A DNA stretch of 55,004 nucleotides from Opitutaceae bacterium. GTDB taxonomy: Bacteria > Verrucomicrobiota > Verrucomicrobiia > Opitutales > Opitutaceae. Made by a program: the position numbers and the translations under genes. The stretch spans positions 1 through 55,004 of the forward strand of contig CANJNJ010000010.1 in assembly GCA_947474995.1 (NCBI GenBank). The letters run 5' to 3'. Below the pieces are notes generated by a model, which did not search any database, had not been told where the DNA came from, and saw nothing but the letters and a program-made list of their open reading frames with translations. Below are positions 1 through 8,295 of this stretch, piece after piece. The stretch's first letter is position 1, and every line of letters begins with the position of its first letter.

Positions 1-89
1 CCGCCGCCGGCGAGCCCGAGCGCGCCCGGTTGTTTACGCGGTTCGTCGAGGAGTTCGAGTCGACGCACGAAAAACACGCGTCGTCGTAG
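1..89 (+). CDS. 3' end of an unidentified CDS (partial)
   Basis: An open frame enters from the left edge and ends at the TAG at 87-89, giving about 28 residues that finish FESTHEKHASS. The charged, helical-looking tail carries no recognisable motif. It is followed at once by a GC hairpin with a T-run, which fits the end of a transcription unit. The frame was chosen because it is the only plus-strand frame with a stop just before that hairpin. No function can be assigned. Confidence 0.45.
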   Translation, partial: AAGEPERARLFTRFVEEFESTHEKHASS

Positions 90-198
90 GAGGGGCTTTA
101 TGCCCCGATTTTTTTCGGTCCGATTTTTCGGTCCCGGATTTTCGGTCCGATTTATTCCCCGATAGGTCGCGGGATAAACCCGATCCTAGGGCAAGCCG
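87..198. repeat. Intergenic palindromic repeat, family B copy 1
   Basis: The left unit begins GTAGGAGGGGCTTTATGCCC. The right end, read on the other strand, gives CTAGGATCGGGTTTATCCCG, so two similar units stand head to head. Between them a TTCGGTCCGATTT-like motif is repeated about three times. A second copy of the same architecture follows aroE at 1178-1230. This looks like a dispersed REP-type element, not a gene. Confidence 0.6.
92..115 (+). terminator. Rho-independent terminator-like hairpin
   Basis: GGGGC (92-96) pairs with GCCCC (102-106) across a TTTAT loop and is followed by GA and seven T. It lies directly after the stop of the left-edge gene. The stem is short. It also forms the first arm of a larger intergenic repeat, so it may be a repeat unit used as a terminator. 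Confidence 0.5.
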
Positions 199-260
199 AC
201 CCGACACCCGCCTCGCCGCGGTTTGACATTCCCTCGGCGGCCTTCGGAATTCGGCCTTTC

Positions 261-1181
261 ATGCCGGCTGACCCAGTCTTCACTCTTGCAGATCTTGCCA
301 CGTGGCGGCGCTCCGGCACGTCTTTCGCCGTGCTCGGCCATCCGATCAAGCACTCGATCAGCCCGCCGATGCAAAACGCCGCGCTGGCCCTGCTGGCGCG
401 AACCGACGACCGCTTTGCCGACTGGCGCTACTTTCGCTTTGAGATTCACCCCGACGATCTCCCGCGTGCCCTCGAACTGCTCCACGCCAAGAAATTTCTC
501 GGGGTCAACCTGACCGTACCACACAAGATTATCGCCTACGATCGCATCGCGGAAATTGATCCCGCCGCCCGGCCGGTCGGCGCCGTCAACACCCTGCGCT
601 GGTCCGCGCGCGGCTGGCAGGGCTTCAACACCGACGGCTATGGTATCGCGATGGCCGCGAGGGAAACGCTGGGCCACGACCTGGCCGGCACTCCGGTTCT
701 GCTATTGGGCGCGGGGGGCGCCGCCCGCGGCGCGGGAGTAGAGTGCCTGCAGCGCGGCTGCGCTTCGCTTTGGATCGCCAATCGCACCCGGGAAAACCTC
801 GATCACCTCCTCGAGATACTCGCGCCGCTCGCCGGGAAGATTCCGGTCAACGGTTTTGCGCCGAATCATCCGCCCGCGAATCTTCCCACTGGCCTGCTGG
901 TGGTGAACGCGACCAGCGCCGGTCTCCACGAAAGCGATCCCTTGCCCATCGAACTTCGCGCGCTGCCGCGTCCGGCCGCGGTGTTCGACATGATCTACAA
1001 CCCGCCGCGCACGCCCTTGCTTCGGGCCGCTGGCGAACTCGGCCTGCCCCATGCGAACGGCGTCAGCATGCTCGTACATCAAGGGGCCAAAGCGCTCGAG
1101 ATCTGGAGTGGGGTGCCCGCGGAAAAGACCGCCGCCACGATGTCAGCCGCGGCGCGCGCGGCCCTTGGGAAATATGGGTAG
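261..1181 (+). CDS. aroE: Shikimate dehydrogenase
   Basis: Reduces 3-dehydroshikimate to shikimate with NADPH in cytosolic aromatic amino-acid synthesis. At 306 aa it is slightly longer than typical AroE (about 270-290). Visible motifs are the substrate-binding GHPIKHSISP (26-35), NLTVPHK with catalytic Lys89, GAVNT (107-111), NTDGYG with catalytic Asp125, the dinucleotide loop GAGGAA (150-155), the NRT that favours NADP, NATSAGL, and the C-terminal NGVSMLVHQGAKALEIW. ATG 261 places the SxS motif at the usual distance; no strong ribosome site is visible. A family B repeat starts at its stop codon. DAHP synthase of the same pathway lies 14 kb away. The call is very secure. Confidence 0.97.
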   Translation: MPADPVFTLADLATWRRSGTSFAVLGHPIKHSISPPMQNAALALLARTDDRFADWRYFRFEIHPDDLPRALELLHAKKFLGVNLTVPHKIIAYDRIAEIDPAARPVGAVNTLRWSARGWQGFNTDGYGIAMAARETLGHDLAGTPVLLLGAGGAARGAGVECLQRGCASLWIANRTRENLDHLLEILAPLAGKIPVNGFAPNHPPANLPTGLLVVNATSAGLHESDPLPIELRALPRPAAVFDMIYNPPRTPLLRAAGELGLPHANGVSMLVHQGAKALEIWSGVPAEKTAATMSAAARAALGKYG

Positions 1182-1230
1182 GAGCGGGTTTATCCCGCGA
1201 TGGGGCGGGGCCTGAAGCCCCTCCTGCAGT
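1178..1230. repeat. Intergenic palindromic repeat, family B copy 2
   Basis: GTAGGAGCGGGTTTATCCCG on the left faces CCTGAAGCCCCTCCTGC on the right, whose reverse complement begins GCAGGAGGGGCTTCAGG. This is the same head-to-head pair as at 87-198. It overlaps the aroE stop codon and lies just upstream of the prepilin peptidase, so it may also act as a 3' structure for aroE. Confidence 0.6.
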
Positions 1231-1291
1231 AAAACGGATCGCTTGCCAGTCGTTCGTTCGCTGGCGAACGTGGCCGCCGCCCGCCTACCCG

Positions 1292-2206
1292 ATGACGCTC
1301 CTGCCGTATTCCGAAGTTGCCGCCACCTTGCCGTGGTTCTTCCCGACCGTGGCGCTTATCCTCGGTGCCTGCGTGGGAAGTTTTCTCAACGTGATCATTT
1401 ATCGCCTCCCCAAGGAGGAATCGATCATTACGCCCCGCTCCCACTGTGGCTGCGGCCAGCCGATCCCGTGGTTCGATAACCTCCCCATCCTTTCGTGGCT
1501 CCTCCTCCGCGGCCGGGCACGCTGCTGCGGACGCGCATTTTCCTTCCGCTACCCGTTTGTGGAATTGCTGACGGCGCTGCTCTTTCTCGCCTGCTGGCTG
1601 AAATTCCCGCCGCTCGTCGCGGTGGCCGGCTGGTTTTTTCTCAGCTGCCTCGTCGCCGCGACGTTCATCGATCTCGATCACATGATTATTCCCGATGTGT
1701 TCACGCTCGGGCTCGGCGTCGCGGGGGTTCTGCTCTCGGTGCTGATCCCCGCGCTGCACGGTCGGCAGGAGGGTTTCTTCGTCGTCGACAGCCTGCGGGC
1801 CGGCGCGACGTCCGTGCAGGGACTGTTCGTCGGCTCCGGCCTCGTGCTGTGGATCGCGTTGCTCGCCGAGGCGGTGCTGAAGAAGGAAGCGATGGGTTTT
1901 GGCGATGTGAAGTTCGTCGGCGCGATCGGCGCGTTCTGCGGCTGGCAGGGCGCAGTCTTCGCGGTGTTCGGCGGCGCCGTCGTCGGCACGCTCTGGTTCG
2001 CCGTGGCCTGGAGCTGGGAAAAAATCACGGGCCGCCGCTCGGTCGTCGCGCCGCCGTCTGAAACCGCCGAAGGCGAGGCGGCGCCACTCGCGTTCGGCGC
2101 CCACGTCCCGTTCGGCCCGATGCTCGCCATCGCCGGCGCTCTCTATTTTTTGTTCGTCCGCCCCTACGCCCTCGCGTGGGTCGCGGATGTTTCCGTGCTG
2201 TTTTGA
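1292..2206 (+). CDS. pilD: Type IV prepilin peptidase / N-methylase
   Basis: An inner-membrane aspartic protease that cleaves type IV prepilins and pseudopilins after the G/A preceding Phe and methylates the new N-terminus. The 304-aa protein starts with a membrane segment and GSFLNVIIYRLP. The A24_N domain follows with two cysteine pairs, CGCGQPIPW and RCCGRAF, that normally bind zinc. The catalytic aspartates sit in FIDLDHMIIPD and GFGDVKF. About eight hydrophobic segments are present. The frame is open far upstream through aroE, but ATG 1292 gives the normal N-terminus. It could process the prepilin-like proteins at 38.7-41.2 kb. A C-terminal insertion around ETAEGEAAP is mildly unusual. 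Confidence 0.93.
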   Translation: MTLLPYSEVAATLPWFFPTVALILGACVGSFLNVIIYRLPKEESIITPRSHCGCGQPIPWFDNLPILSWLLLRGRARCCGRAFSFRYPFVELLTALLFLACWLKFPPLVAVAGWFFLSCLVAATFIDLDHMIIPDVFTLGLGVAGVLLSVLIPALHGRQEGFFVVDSLRAGATSVQGLFVGSGLVLWIALLAEAVLKKEAMGFGDVKFVGAIGAFCGWQGAVFAVFGGAVVGTLWFAVAWSWEKITGRRSVVAPPSETAEGEAAPLAFGAHVPFGPMLAIAGALYFLFVRPYALAWVADVSVLF

Positions 2207-2281
2207 AACTCGATTTCATAATTGCCGGCGTCGCCCGCGGCGGAAGAAGCGGGATTTTTCGCGGTCCCACCGAGTCATCCG

Positions 2282-2308
2282 GCCCTGCCCTCCCGGGCAG
2301 GACTACGA
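2282..2308. repeat. GC hairpin repeat, family C copy 1
   Basis: CCCTGCC and GGCAGG flank a CTCCCG loop, followed by ACTACG. A closely matching copy with the fuller stem lies at 41369-41397. It abuts the 5' side of the decayed substrate-binding gene and may have displaced its original start. Confidence 0.45.
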
Positions 2309-2310
2309 AA

Positions 2311-2840
2311 ATCGGCTCAAGCGCGCTCGGCCTCTCCGCCGGGTTGGCCGGTTGGGCCGCCGAAGGCGCGCCCGAGACCCGGTAGGTACTGGCGCCCGGT
2401 GGCACCCTCCGCGTCGCGGTCTACCCCGGCAGTCCCACCTCGCTGGTCCGTACTCCCGGCTGCGAAGAAATGCGCGGCCGGGCGTGCGCATCGGCGTCTT
2501 ATTGGGCAGCACGTCGCAAGGCGTGCTTGGGCACGAGCTGAAGCAGGCCCGAGTGGTCCCCGCCCCTTCGCTGGCGGCCGCGGCGGAAATGCTGAAGCGC
2601 AGCGAACTCGACGCCTTGCCCACCAACAAGGCCGTCCTGTTCGAGTTGGCCGACGGCTTGCCTGGTGCGCGCGTGCTCGCGGGACGCTGGGGCCTGGAAC
2701 ATCTGGCCATCGCCGTGCCGAAAGGTCGCACGGTCGCGGCCCCTTACCTGCGCGACTTTGCCGAGTCCGTGACCCGAGAAGGACTGGTGCAATCCGCCGC
2801 CAACCGCGCCGGCCTGCGCGGCACGGCCGAGACGCCGTAG
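2311..2840 (+). pseudogene. Decayed periplasmic substrate-binding protein
   Basis: Pieces of one solute-binding protein appear in two frames. Frame 1 carries a signal-peptide-like LGLSAGLAGWAAEGA, then an in-frame TAG (2383-2385), then GGTLRVAVYPGSPTSLV, typical of the start of the mature family 3 binding domain. After about 2450 the reading moves to another frame with GVRIGVLLGSTSQ, then ALPTNKAVLFELADGLP and IAVPKG, ending at 2840. The section between the two blocks is much too short, so internal sequence is missing as well as a stop and a frameshift. The intact protein would have bound an amino acid or similar small solute for an ABC importer; no importer genes are adjacent. Confidence 0.6.
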
Positions 2841-2943
2841 TTTGGAGTGCGGCAATCCGGTGTCGCAATTTTACACCCGGAGGAGACGAGGCTCGTCCCC
2901 GACGTTATTCGAACGCGCGCCGTGGCAACGCCTGGGCGTTTTC

Positions 2944-2960
2944 GTCATCTATTAGATGAC
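2944..2960. promoter_or_regulatory. 17-bp palindrome matching one at 54.6 kb
   Basis: GTCATCTATTAGATGAC is a perfect inverted repeat around one central base. The identical 17-mer, in the opposite orientation, is the core of a 41-bp palindrome at 54578-54618. Here it lies in gene-free sequence between the decayed binding protein and the glutaredoxin unit. It could be a regulator site or the remnant of a mobile palindrome. Confidence 0.4.
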
Positions 2961-3095
2961 AAGTTGGTCGGAGTCGCATCCGAATATCCCGGGGCAGTGG
3001 TGCCGCGCTACGTCCAACCTCAGGGCCAAGGAGCCTTCCATTTTCGGTGGTAAATGAGTTTCGCGGTCGAAACGTCAGAAAAAGTGTCCGGCTAT

Positions 3096-3182
3096 TTACC
3101 CGCCCCGATCTCCGCCAGCGATTAATTGCTCGGTGACAACCAAGGCGACGAGCAACGTGAGAACCACGACAGCTGCGATCAC
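3096..3182 (-). CDS. Tiny single-TM ORF coupled to glutaredoxin
   Basis: A GTG start overlaps the glutaredoxin stop as GTGA (3182-3179) and opens a 28-codon frame. The peptide is almost entirely a hydrophobic helix, IAAVVVLTLLVALVV, followed by TEQLIAGGDRGG. The 4-base overlap is a normal sign of translational coupling and the composition is that of a one-pass membrane peptide. No family is recognised. It could also be a chance frame, and its short length makes that impossible to exclude from sequence alone. Confidence 0.35.
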   Translation of the reverse strand: MIAAVVVLTLLVALVVTEQLIAGGDRGG

Positions 3183-3445
3183 GACCGCCCTTTCTCCGAA
3201 GGAATGCGGGCGCCGAGGAACGCTTCGAGTTCGGCGGCCCCAAAGTCGGCGAGAATTTCCCCCGACCAGTCGAGAACCGGCGCTTTCGTCGGTCCCGCGA
3301 GGCGCTGTATTTCGGCGGCGGCGGTGGTCGCGTTCGTCACGCTCCGTTCTTCGTAAACGATGCCCCGGCGATCGAGGACCTCGCGGGCCTCGACGCACCA
3401 GGGGCAGCCGATCTTGGTGTAGAGAATGGGACGGACGTTTTTCAT
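3179..3445 (-). CDS. Glutaredoxin-like protein
   Basis: A small thiol-disulfide oxidoreductase of 88 aa with the thioredoxin fold. The dithiol active site CPWC is at 14-17, right after the first strand (ILYTKIG), as in NrdH and glutaredoxins. KAPVLDW near residue 54 supplies the cis-proline that faces the active site. The ending EAFLGARIPSEKG is unremarkable. It follows the MFS gene, whose stop at 3461 leaves 15 bases before the glutaredoxin start at 3445, so the two are probably co-transcribed. Partner substrates cannot be told; ribonucleotide reductase or glutathione-linked reduction are family possibilities. Confidence 0.85.
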   Translation of the reverse strand: MKNVRPILYTKIGCPWCVEAREVLDRRGIVYEERSVTNATTAAAEIQRLAGPTKAPVLDWSGEILADFGAAELEAFLGARIPSEKGRS

Positions 3446-3460
3446 GAGTGAATTTTCGAT

Positions 3461-4945
3461 TTAAGCGTGGCGTGCATCGCGGGCGTCAGGCCGCGGCCCC
3501 AACGAGCGAAAGGCGGCGGGGAGCGCCCGGCTACCAACGGCGATGACGAGCGCGACACCGCTGAGCATTGCCGCCACCGCGAAGGTGATCCGCATCCCGG
3601 TGGCCACGGCCGCGGGCAGCGCTGTCGTGATGTCAGTCGCCGCCGAGGCGAATGCGAACACGGCGCCCATCACGGACGCACCCGTCACGAGCCCGAGATG
3701 GCGCGAGAGGTTGAGCAGGCCGGAAAGCACCCCGCGCTGTTCCGGTCCGATATCGGCCATGACGGCCGTATTGTTGGCCGTCTGGAAAAGCGCATAGCCG
3801 ATGGTAATGATGACGATGGGGGCAACGTAGCCGGGAACGCCGAGTGTCGCCGGGATCAGGGATAATGCGAAAGACCCGACCGCCAGGCCGACGAGTCCTG
3901 CCATGGTCAATCGTTGCGCCCCAAAGCGGTCGGCCAGGCGACCCGCCGGCACGCCGGTCAGGGCGGCGGCCAGCGGACCGACCGACAAGACGAGTCCGAC
4001 CAGAGCCGCGTCGAGACCCAGGGCCCGGGAAAGATAGAACGGCCCCACCACTAGGGTCGCCATCATCACCGTCGAGACCAGCGCGCTCATGGCGAGGCTC
4101 GCGCGGAGTACGGGATCGCGGAACATCGCCAACTGGATCAGTGGCGACGCTACCCGCGCCTCCGTAAACACGAAGAGGCCAAATCCGAAAGCGGCCGCAC
4201 CCAGCAGGGCCACATTGAGCGAACCGAAACGGCCGCGCCCCAGGGTCATGGCGAGGGCATAAGCCGCGAGCGTCAGGGCCAGAAGCAGGGTGCCCAAGGG
4301 ATCGAACCCGGCCCGATTCGTCCCTGTACTTGGGCGATCAACGGGCAGGTAGCGACGCGCGAGAAAAAACGTCAGCACCCCCAGTGGAACGTTGACGAGA
4401 AAAATGGCCCGCCAGCCGAGACTGGCGATGAGCACGCCGCCGAGTGTTGGCCCGAAGGCCGTGCCGATCGCTGACATCGTTCCCAGCAACCCCATGGCGC
4501 TGCCGATCCTGGCCTTCGGCACAGTCTCCCCGACAAAGGCAATGGTGAGGGCCATCATGACGGCCGCTCCGAGGCCCTGCACCGCCCGGGCGGCAATCAG
4601 CACCCAGAGCGCGGGCGCGAGCCCGCAGAGGACCGAGGCCATCGTAAGCAGCGAGATCCCGGCGAGGAGCAGCCGGCGGCGACCGGTGAGGTCACCGAGT
4701 CGGCCGACGCCGACGATCAGCGTGGTGATGGCAAGGAGGTAAGAGAGGACGACCCATTGGACTTCCTGGAAAGTGGCGGTGAAAACCTGGCCCAGCGTCG
4801 GCAGGCCAACATTGGCGATGCTGGTGCCGAGCGAAGATAACAACAGGGAGAGCGAAAGGCTGGCGAGCGCACCGCGAACCGAAGGCGTGCGTTCCGCCCC
4901 TTCCTTCCCGGCCTTAATCCGTTCCGCCGCGATCGTCTTCAACAT
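3461..4945 (-). CDS. MFS drug-type efflux transporter (DHA2, 14 TM)
   Basis: An inner-membrane proton antiporter of the EmrB/QacA type, 494 aa from ATG 4945. The first helix region has TSIANVGLPTLGQVF, then WVVLSYLLAITTLIVGVGRL with the conserved loop GDLTGRRRLLLAG. AIGTAFGPTLGGVL matches the antiporter motif C of this group. About 14 hydrophobic segments can be counted. An upstream in-frame start at 5032 would run across the promoter of the divergent LysR gene, so 4945 is preferred. The divergent LysR gene 105 bases away is the probable regulator. The substrate cannot be predicted. Confidence 0.9.
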   Translation of the reverse strand: MLKTIAAERIKAGKEGAERTPSVRGALASLSLSLLLSSLGTSIANVGLPTLGQVFTATFQEVQWVVLSYLLAITTLIVGVGRLGDLTGRRRLLLAGISLLTMASVLCGLAPALWVLIAARAVQGLGAAVMMALTIAFVGETVPKARIGSAMGLLGTMSAIGTAFGPTLGGVLIASLGWRAIFLVNVPLGVLTFFLARRYLPVDRPSTGTNRAGFDPLGTLLLALTLAAYALAMTLGRGRFGSLNVALLGAAAFGFGLFVFTEARVASPLIQLAMFRDPVLRASLAMSALVSTVMMATLVVGPFYLSRALGLDAALVGLVLSVGPLAAALTGVPAGRLADRFGAQRLTMAGLVGLAVGSFALSLIPATLGVPGYVAPIVIITIGYALFQTANNTAVMADIGPEQRGVLSGLLNLSRHLGLVTGASVMGAVFAFASAATDITTALPAAVATGMRITFAVAAMLSGVALVIAVGSRALPAAFRSLGPRPDARDARHA

Positions 4946-4992
4946 GGGCCGGACTGTAGCCCAAGAGCTGACATAGCGGAAGACACACCGTT

Positions 4993-5009
4993 TGCACTTA
5001 ATACGTGCG
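4993..5009. promoter_or_regulatory. Candidate LysR operator in divergent promoter
   Basis: Between the MFS gene and the lysR gene lies a small dyad, GCAC (4994-4997) and GTGC (5005-5008), separated by an AT-rich centre TTAATAC. LysR regulators commonly bind AT-rich dyads between divergent genes. The site assignment is inference. Confidence 0.35.
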
Positions 5010-5050
5010 TTTGACGCCTCCTCACGCCCCAACTGTGCTAGGGTCCACTC

Positions 5051-5953
5051 ATGTCCCGACCCGACCTAAACCTGCTGGTCACTCTCGAAGTCCTACTGGC
5101 CGAAGGCAGTGTGGCGCGCGCCGCCCAACGATTGCGCCTCAGTCCGTCGGCGATGAGCCGGGCGCTGGCGCGATTGCGCGAGACGACGGGCGATCCCCTT
5201 TTGGTCCGCGCGGGGCGCGGCCTCGTGCCCACCCCGCGCGCGATCGAACTCCGCGAGCGTGTCAGCCAGGTCGTGCAGGACGGAGAGGGCGTTTTGCGCC
5301 CGGCCGGAAAGGTCGACCTCCCACATCTGGTTCGAACGTTCACGCTGCGGACCAGCGAAGGCTTGGTGGAAAATTTCGGACCCGCCCTCATTGCTCGGGT
5401 CAGCCGGGAGGCTCCCGGCGTGCGCCTGCACTTCGTGCAGAAGCCCGACAAAGCCAGCACGGCCCTGCGCGAAGGGATCGTCGATCTGGAAACCGGCGTG
5501 GTGGGGGCGACGACCAGTCCTGAGTTGCGGGCGCAGGCGCTGTTCCGGGATCGGATCATCGGCGTGGTACGCAAGGGACACCCACTGAGCCAGGGCAAGA
5601 TGACGTCCTCCCGCTATGCGTCCGGCCGGCACATCGGCGTCGCGCGGCAAGGTCTCGACAAAGGTCCGATTGATGAAGCCTTGGAGCCGTTTGGGCAGGC
5701 ACGGGAAATCGTCGTAATCGTCGGAGGGTTTTCGACTGCGCTGGCCCTGGCGCGGGGCTCCGACTTGATCGCCAGCGTTCCCGAGCGGCACACGGGAAAT
5801 CTGCGCGCGGGCCTGCATAGTTTTTCCCTTCCGGTCCCCACGAAGGAGTTCACGGTTTCATTGCTTTGGCACCCGCGGCTGGATTCCGATCCGGCTCATC
5901 GCTGGCTGCGCGACCATGTTCGGCAAGTCTGCACGGCGACCAAGAGCGGCTGA
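5051..5953 (+). CDS. LysR-family transcriptional regulator
   Basis: A 300-aa DNA-binding regulator. The N-terminal winged helix-turn-helix shows LLVTLEVLLAEGSVARAAQR, then LSPSAMSRALARLRE and DPLLVRAGRGLVPTPRA, the standard LysR layout. The effector domain follows from about residue 90 (TFTLRTSEGLVENFGPAL) with the usual two-lobe pattern. It is transcribed away from the MFS exporter, the classic arrangement in which a LysR protein controls the neighbouring transporter. The ligand is unknown. The ATG at 5051 puts the helix-turn-helix at the usual distance from the N-terminus. Confidence 0.93.
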   Translation: MSRPDLNLLVTLEVLLAEGSVARAAQRLRLSPSAMSRALARLRETTGDPLLVRAGRGLVPTPRAIELRERVSQVVQDGEGVLRPAGKVDLPHLVRTFTLRTSEGLVENFGPALIARVSREAPGVRLHFVQKPDKASTALREGIVDLETGVVGATTSPELRAQALFRDRIIGVVRKGHPLSQGKMTSSRYASGRHIGVARQGLDKGPIDEALEPFGQAREIVVIVGGFSTALALARGSDLIASVPERHTGNLRAGLHSFSLPVPTKEFTVSLLWHPRLDSDPAHRWLRDHVRQVCTATKSG

Positions 5954-6114
5954 TGGGAAACAGAGCGGCGCCGGGTCGCCGCACTCCAAAACATGACGAC
6001 AACAGCGAGCCTGCAAATGCGCCCGGTTGCTGACCGCGATACTTGCCGAGCATCACGACTTGCCGGCAAGTCCGGGATGTCGTGGCCGCAGCGGGTCGGT
6101 CGAATCCTAGGAAA

Positions 6115-8151
6115 TCATCGCTGGGGCAGCGGGAGCGAATAGAAGTATCCGTCCTCGGCTCCAATCACGAGAGTCGGGCCAGGTTCTCCCCGCCAGTGCG
6201 CCACCGTCGGTGTGGTGGAGTGGGCCGCCAAGAGCTGTGGATGCACCGGTCCCGCATCCTTGAAGTGCCAGAGCCCGTCCGCCATGCGGCCGAGTCCCCG
6301 CAAGACGTTTACGTTCGTGTCGCTGTTGACCAGGAGGTCGAGGATGCCGTCGTGGTCCCAATCGTAGAAACAAAAGGTGCGGCGCCCGCTGCCGCCAGCA
6401 GCCCGTTCATTCAGGCGCAGTAACCCGGCCACGTTGTTTTGTGGGCGGCCGCCGCCATCGTAGGCGGAGATCCCCTCACCCCAGAAGACGCGCTTCGGCG
6501 GCAGGAGTTCCAGCCGGCCATCCGCCGCGCGACGGCGCTCGAAAAACGCGAGGTAGCCTTCCTGGTCAAGCATGACGAGGTCAGGCAGGCCATCAGCGTT
6601 CCAGTCGATGATCGCCGGGGTCGTACGCCACTGGGTGACAAGTTCGCGGCCAGCGGGCTTCCACCACGTCCATGACGGTTTCGGCGTCGGGCCCGGCCCA
6701 GCGACCTCCACGGGTTGCGGGGCGGCGAGCCGGGGGGCGATACGAGTGCCGATGTTCTTGTAGAAAAGAATCCGGCCCCAGATGCCGTTAGTCACGATGT
6801 CGGGCAGGCCGTCGCCGTCCCAATCCGCGACGCTCAGGTTGGTGTAGCCCCACTTCGCTTCGGCCGGTCCCTGAATCGAACCATTGGGTCCGGCCTGCTC
6901 GCGGATCACGCGGCCACCGGCCGAGAGATGGACAGGGGCAGCCCAACGCACCGGGTTGCCCCCGAGATTCTTGATGAATCCGACATAGCCGGCGGTGTTG
7001 CCGACGATGAGATCCTCCAGCCCGTCGCCGTCCCAGTCAAAACTGACGGGAGCGGCCAGGGCGCCGAATTTCACGTTCCCCGCTTCCTGGCGGAAATAGC
7101 GCGGCGGCAGAAACTGCGGCAGTCCGTCGACGACGGTCCCCGTGTTCTCGATGAAAGCGACGCGGCCGTCCTCGTCGCCGACCACGAGATCCAAGTCACC
7201 GTCTCCATCGAAATCCACGGCAACCGGAGTGATCATACACAGGTCCATGTGGAGCGGCTGACCGGCCACCATCAATCGCCGACCGGGGGCGTAGCGTGGC
7301 GCCGTCCGGGTGCCGACATTTTCGAAGAACGTGAATCCGTCGAGAAACTCGCCACAGATCAAATCGAGCTTTCCGGTGCCGCGGAAGTCGCCGAAGCACG
7401 GTGCCGGCGCGCCAAAGACTTCAATCGCTTTGCCCTCCGTCGTCCGGATGAGTTCGGGTAATCCGTATTTGTGCTCTGAGGCCAAGCCCACGCTGGGGAG
7501 CACATAAACGAAACCGCGCAGGGGGCCGTTTTTCCACCGGCCGCGTTCGTCCCAGGCATCGTCCCAACCATAGTCCCCCCAATAATCGATGCCGACCACG
7601 ATGTCCTGCTTTCCATCGCCGTCATAGTCGGCGAATTTCCATTGATTGCTCCGGATGCGGCCTTCTCCGGGATGAATCTTCTGGGGATCTCCGAGCGTGA
7701 CCGGATGGGCGAATGCGCTCCGTTTGAAGTCGGGATACATCGCACCGGTCGTGGTGACAATCGGCTGCCCGCCGACAAAGGAGACCGCGGGGGATGGACC
7801 GTTATTCCACCCGGCGTAGGTGGTGTCACCGATTCTTTGCGCCGGCGCGAAGAGCGGTAATTTGGTTACCGGATCGATCGACCCCGTGTTACGGAAGAAA
7901 TAGACCCCGTTGGACGGATGATCCGGACAGACCACCACGAGATCCATGAGGCCGTCCTCGTCATAATCCATGGGCAAAGGCCAAGCCCAGAGGCCGACAC
8001 CGAGGTCGGTGAGCAGGCCCGGATTATTGTAGGCCAGCCGCGACATGGGCTGGTCGGCCGCGCGCCCGGCCGGCAGCAACAACCACAAGGCGAAGAGCGT
8101 GGCGGCGATGGGCAGGCGGGCGTTCACGTTCACGGAGCGCATTTTATTCAT
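6115..8151 (-). CDS. Secreted FG-GAP/VCBS repeat protein
   Basis: A 678-aa exported protein: a basic N-terminus, then LPIAATLFALWLLLPAGRAA as signal peptide. The mature part holds at least seven Ca-binding FG-GAP/VCBS repeats of the form DxDxDGxxDLxVG, for example DYDEDGLMDLVVVCPD, DYDGDGKQDIVVG, DFDGDGDLDLVVGDEDG, DWDGDGLEDLIVGNTAG, DWDGDGLPDIVTNG, DWNADGLPDLVML and DWDHDGILDLLV. Such repeats fold as a beta-propeller. It lies downstream of a TonB receptor on the same strand with a 144-base gap, and near a fucosidase. A role in binding or handling extracellular glycans is inference; no catalytic domain was recognised. Confidence 0.85.
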   Translation of the reverse strand: MNKMRSVNVNARLPIAATLFALWLLLPAGRAADQPMSRLAYNNPGLLTDLGVGLWAWPLPMDYDEDGLMDLVVVCPDHPSNGVYFFRNTGSIDPVTKLPLFAPAQRIGDTTYAGWNNGPSPAVSFVGGQPIVTTTGAMYPDFKRSAFAHPVTLGDPQKIHPGEGRIRSNQWKFADYDGDGKQDIVVGIDYWGDYGWDDAWDERGRWKNGPLRGFVYVLPSVGLASEHKYGLPELIRTTEGKAIEVFGAPAPCFGDFRGTGKLDLICGEFLDGFTFFENVGTRTAPRYAPGRRLMVAGQPLHMDLCMITPVAVDFDGDGDLDLVVGDEDGRVAFIENTGTVVDGLPQFLPPRYFRQEAGNVKFGALAAPVSFDWDGDGLEDLIVGNTAGYVGFIKNLGGNPVRWAAPVHLSAGGRVIREQAGPNGSIQGPAEAKWGYTNLSVADWDGDGLPDIVTNGIWGRILFYKNIGTRIAPRLAAPQPVEVAGPGPTPKPSWTWWKPAGRELVTQWRTTPAIIDWNADGLPDLVMLDQEGYLAFFERRRAADGRLELLPPKRVFWGEGISAYDGGGRPQNNVAGLLRLNERAAGGSGRRTFCFYDWDHDGILDLLVNSDTNVNVLRGLGRMADGLWHFKDAGPVHPQLLAAHSTTPTVAHWRGEPGPTLVIGAEDGYFYSLPLPQR

Positions 8152-8295
8152 TCGCCGCTAATCATGGGCAGGTCAGCGGTGCCGTGCAAATTGACCAAAG
8201 TGTTCCCGTACCCGGGCGGCCGGACAGGCCGTCCGGCGAGCCCAAGTTCGCGACCGGCCGCTGCCGGTTCCGCGAATTGTCCGCAGCCATAACGA

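Noticed and set aside
2222-2959. 245-codon plus-strand frame over the decayed binding protein
   Set aside because: Composition is of a third frame with arginine, alanine and proline bias. The recognisable protein pieces lie in the two other frames.
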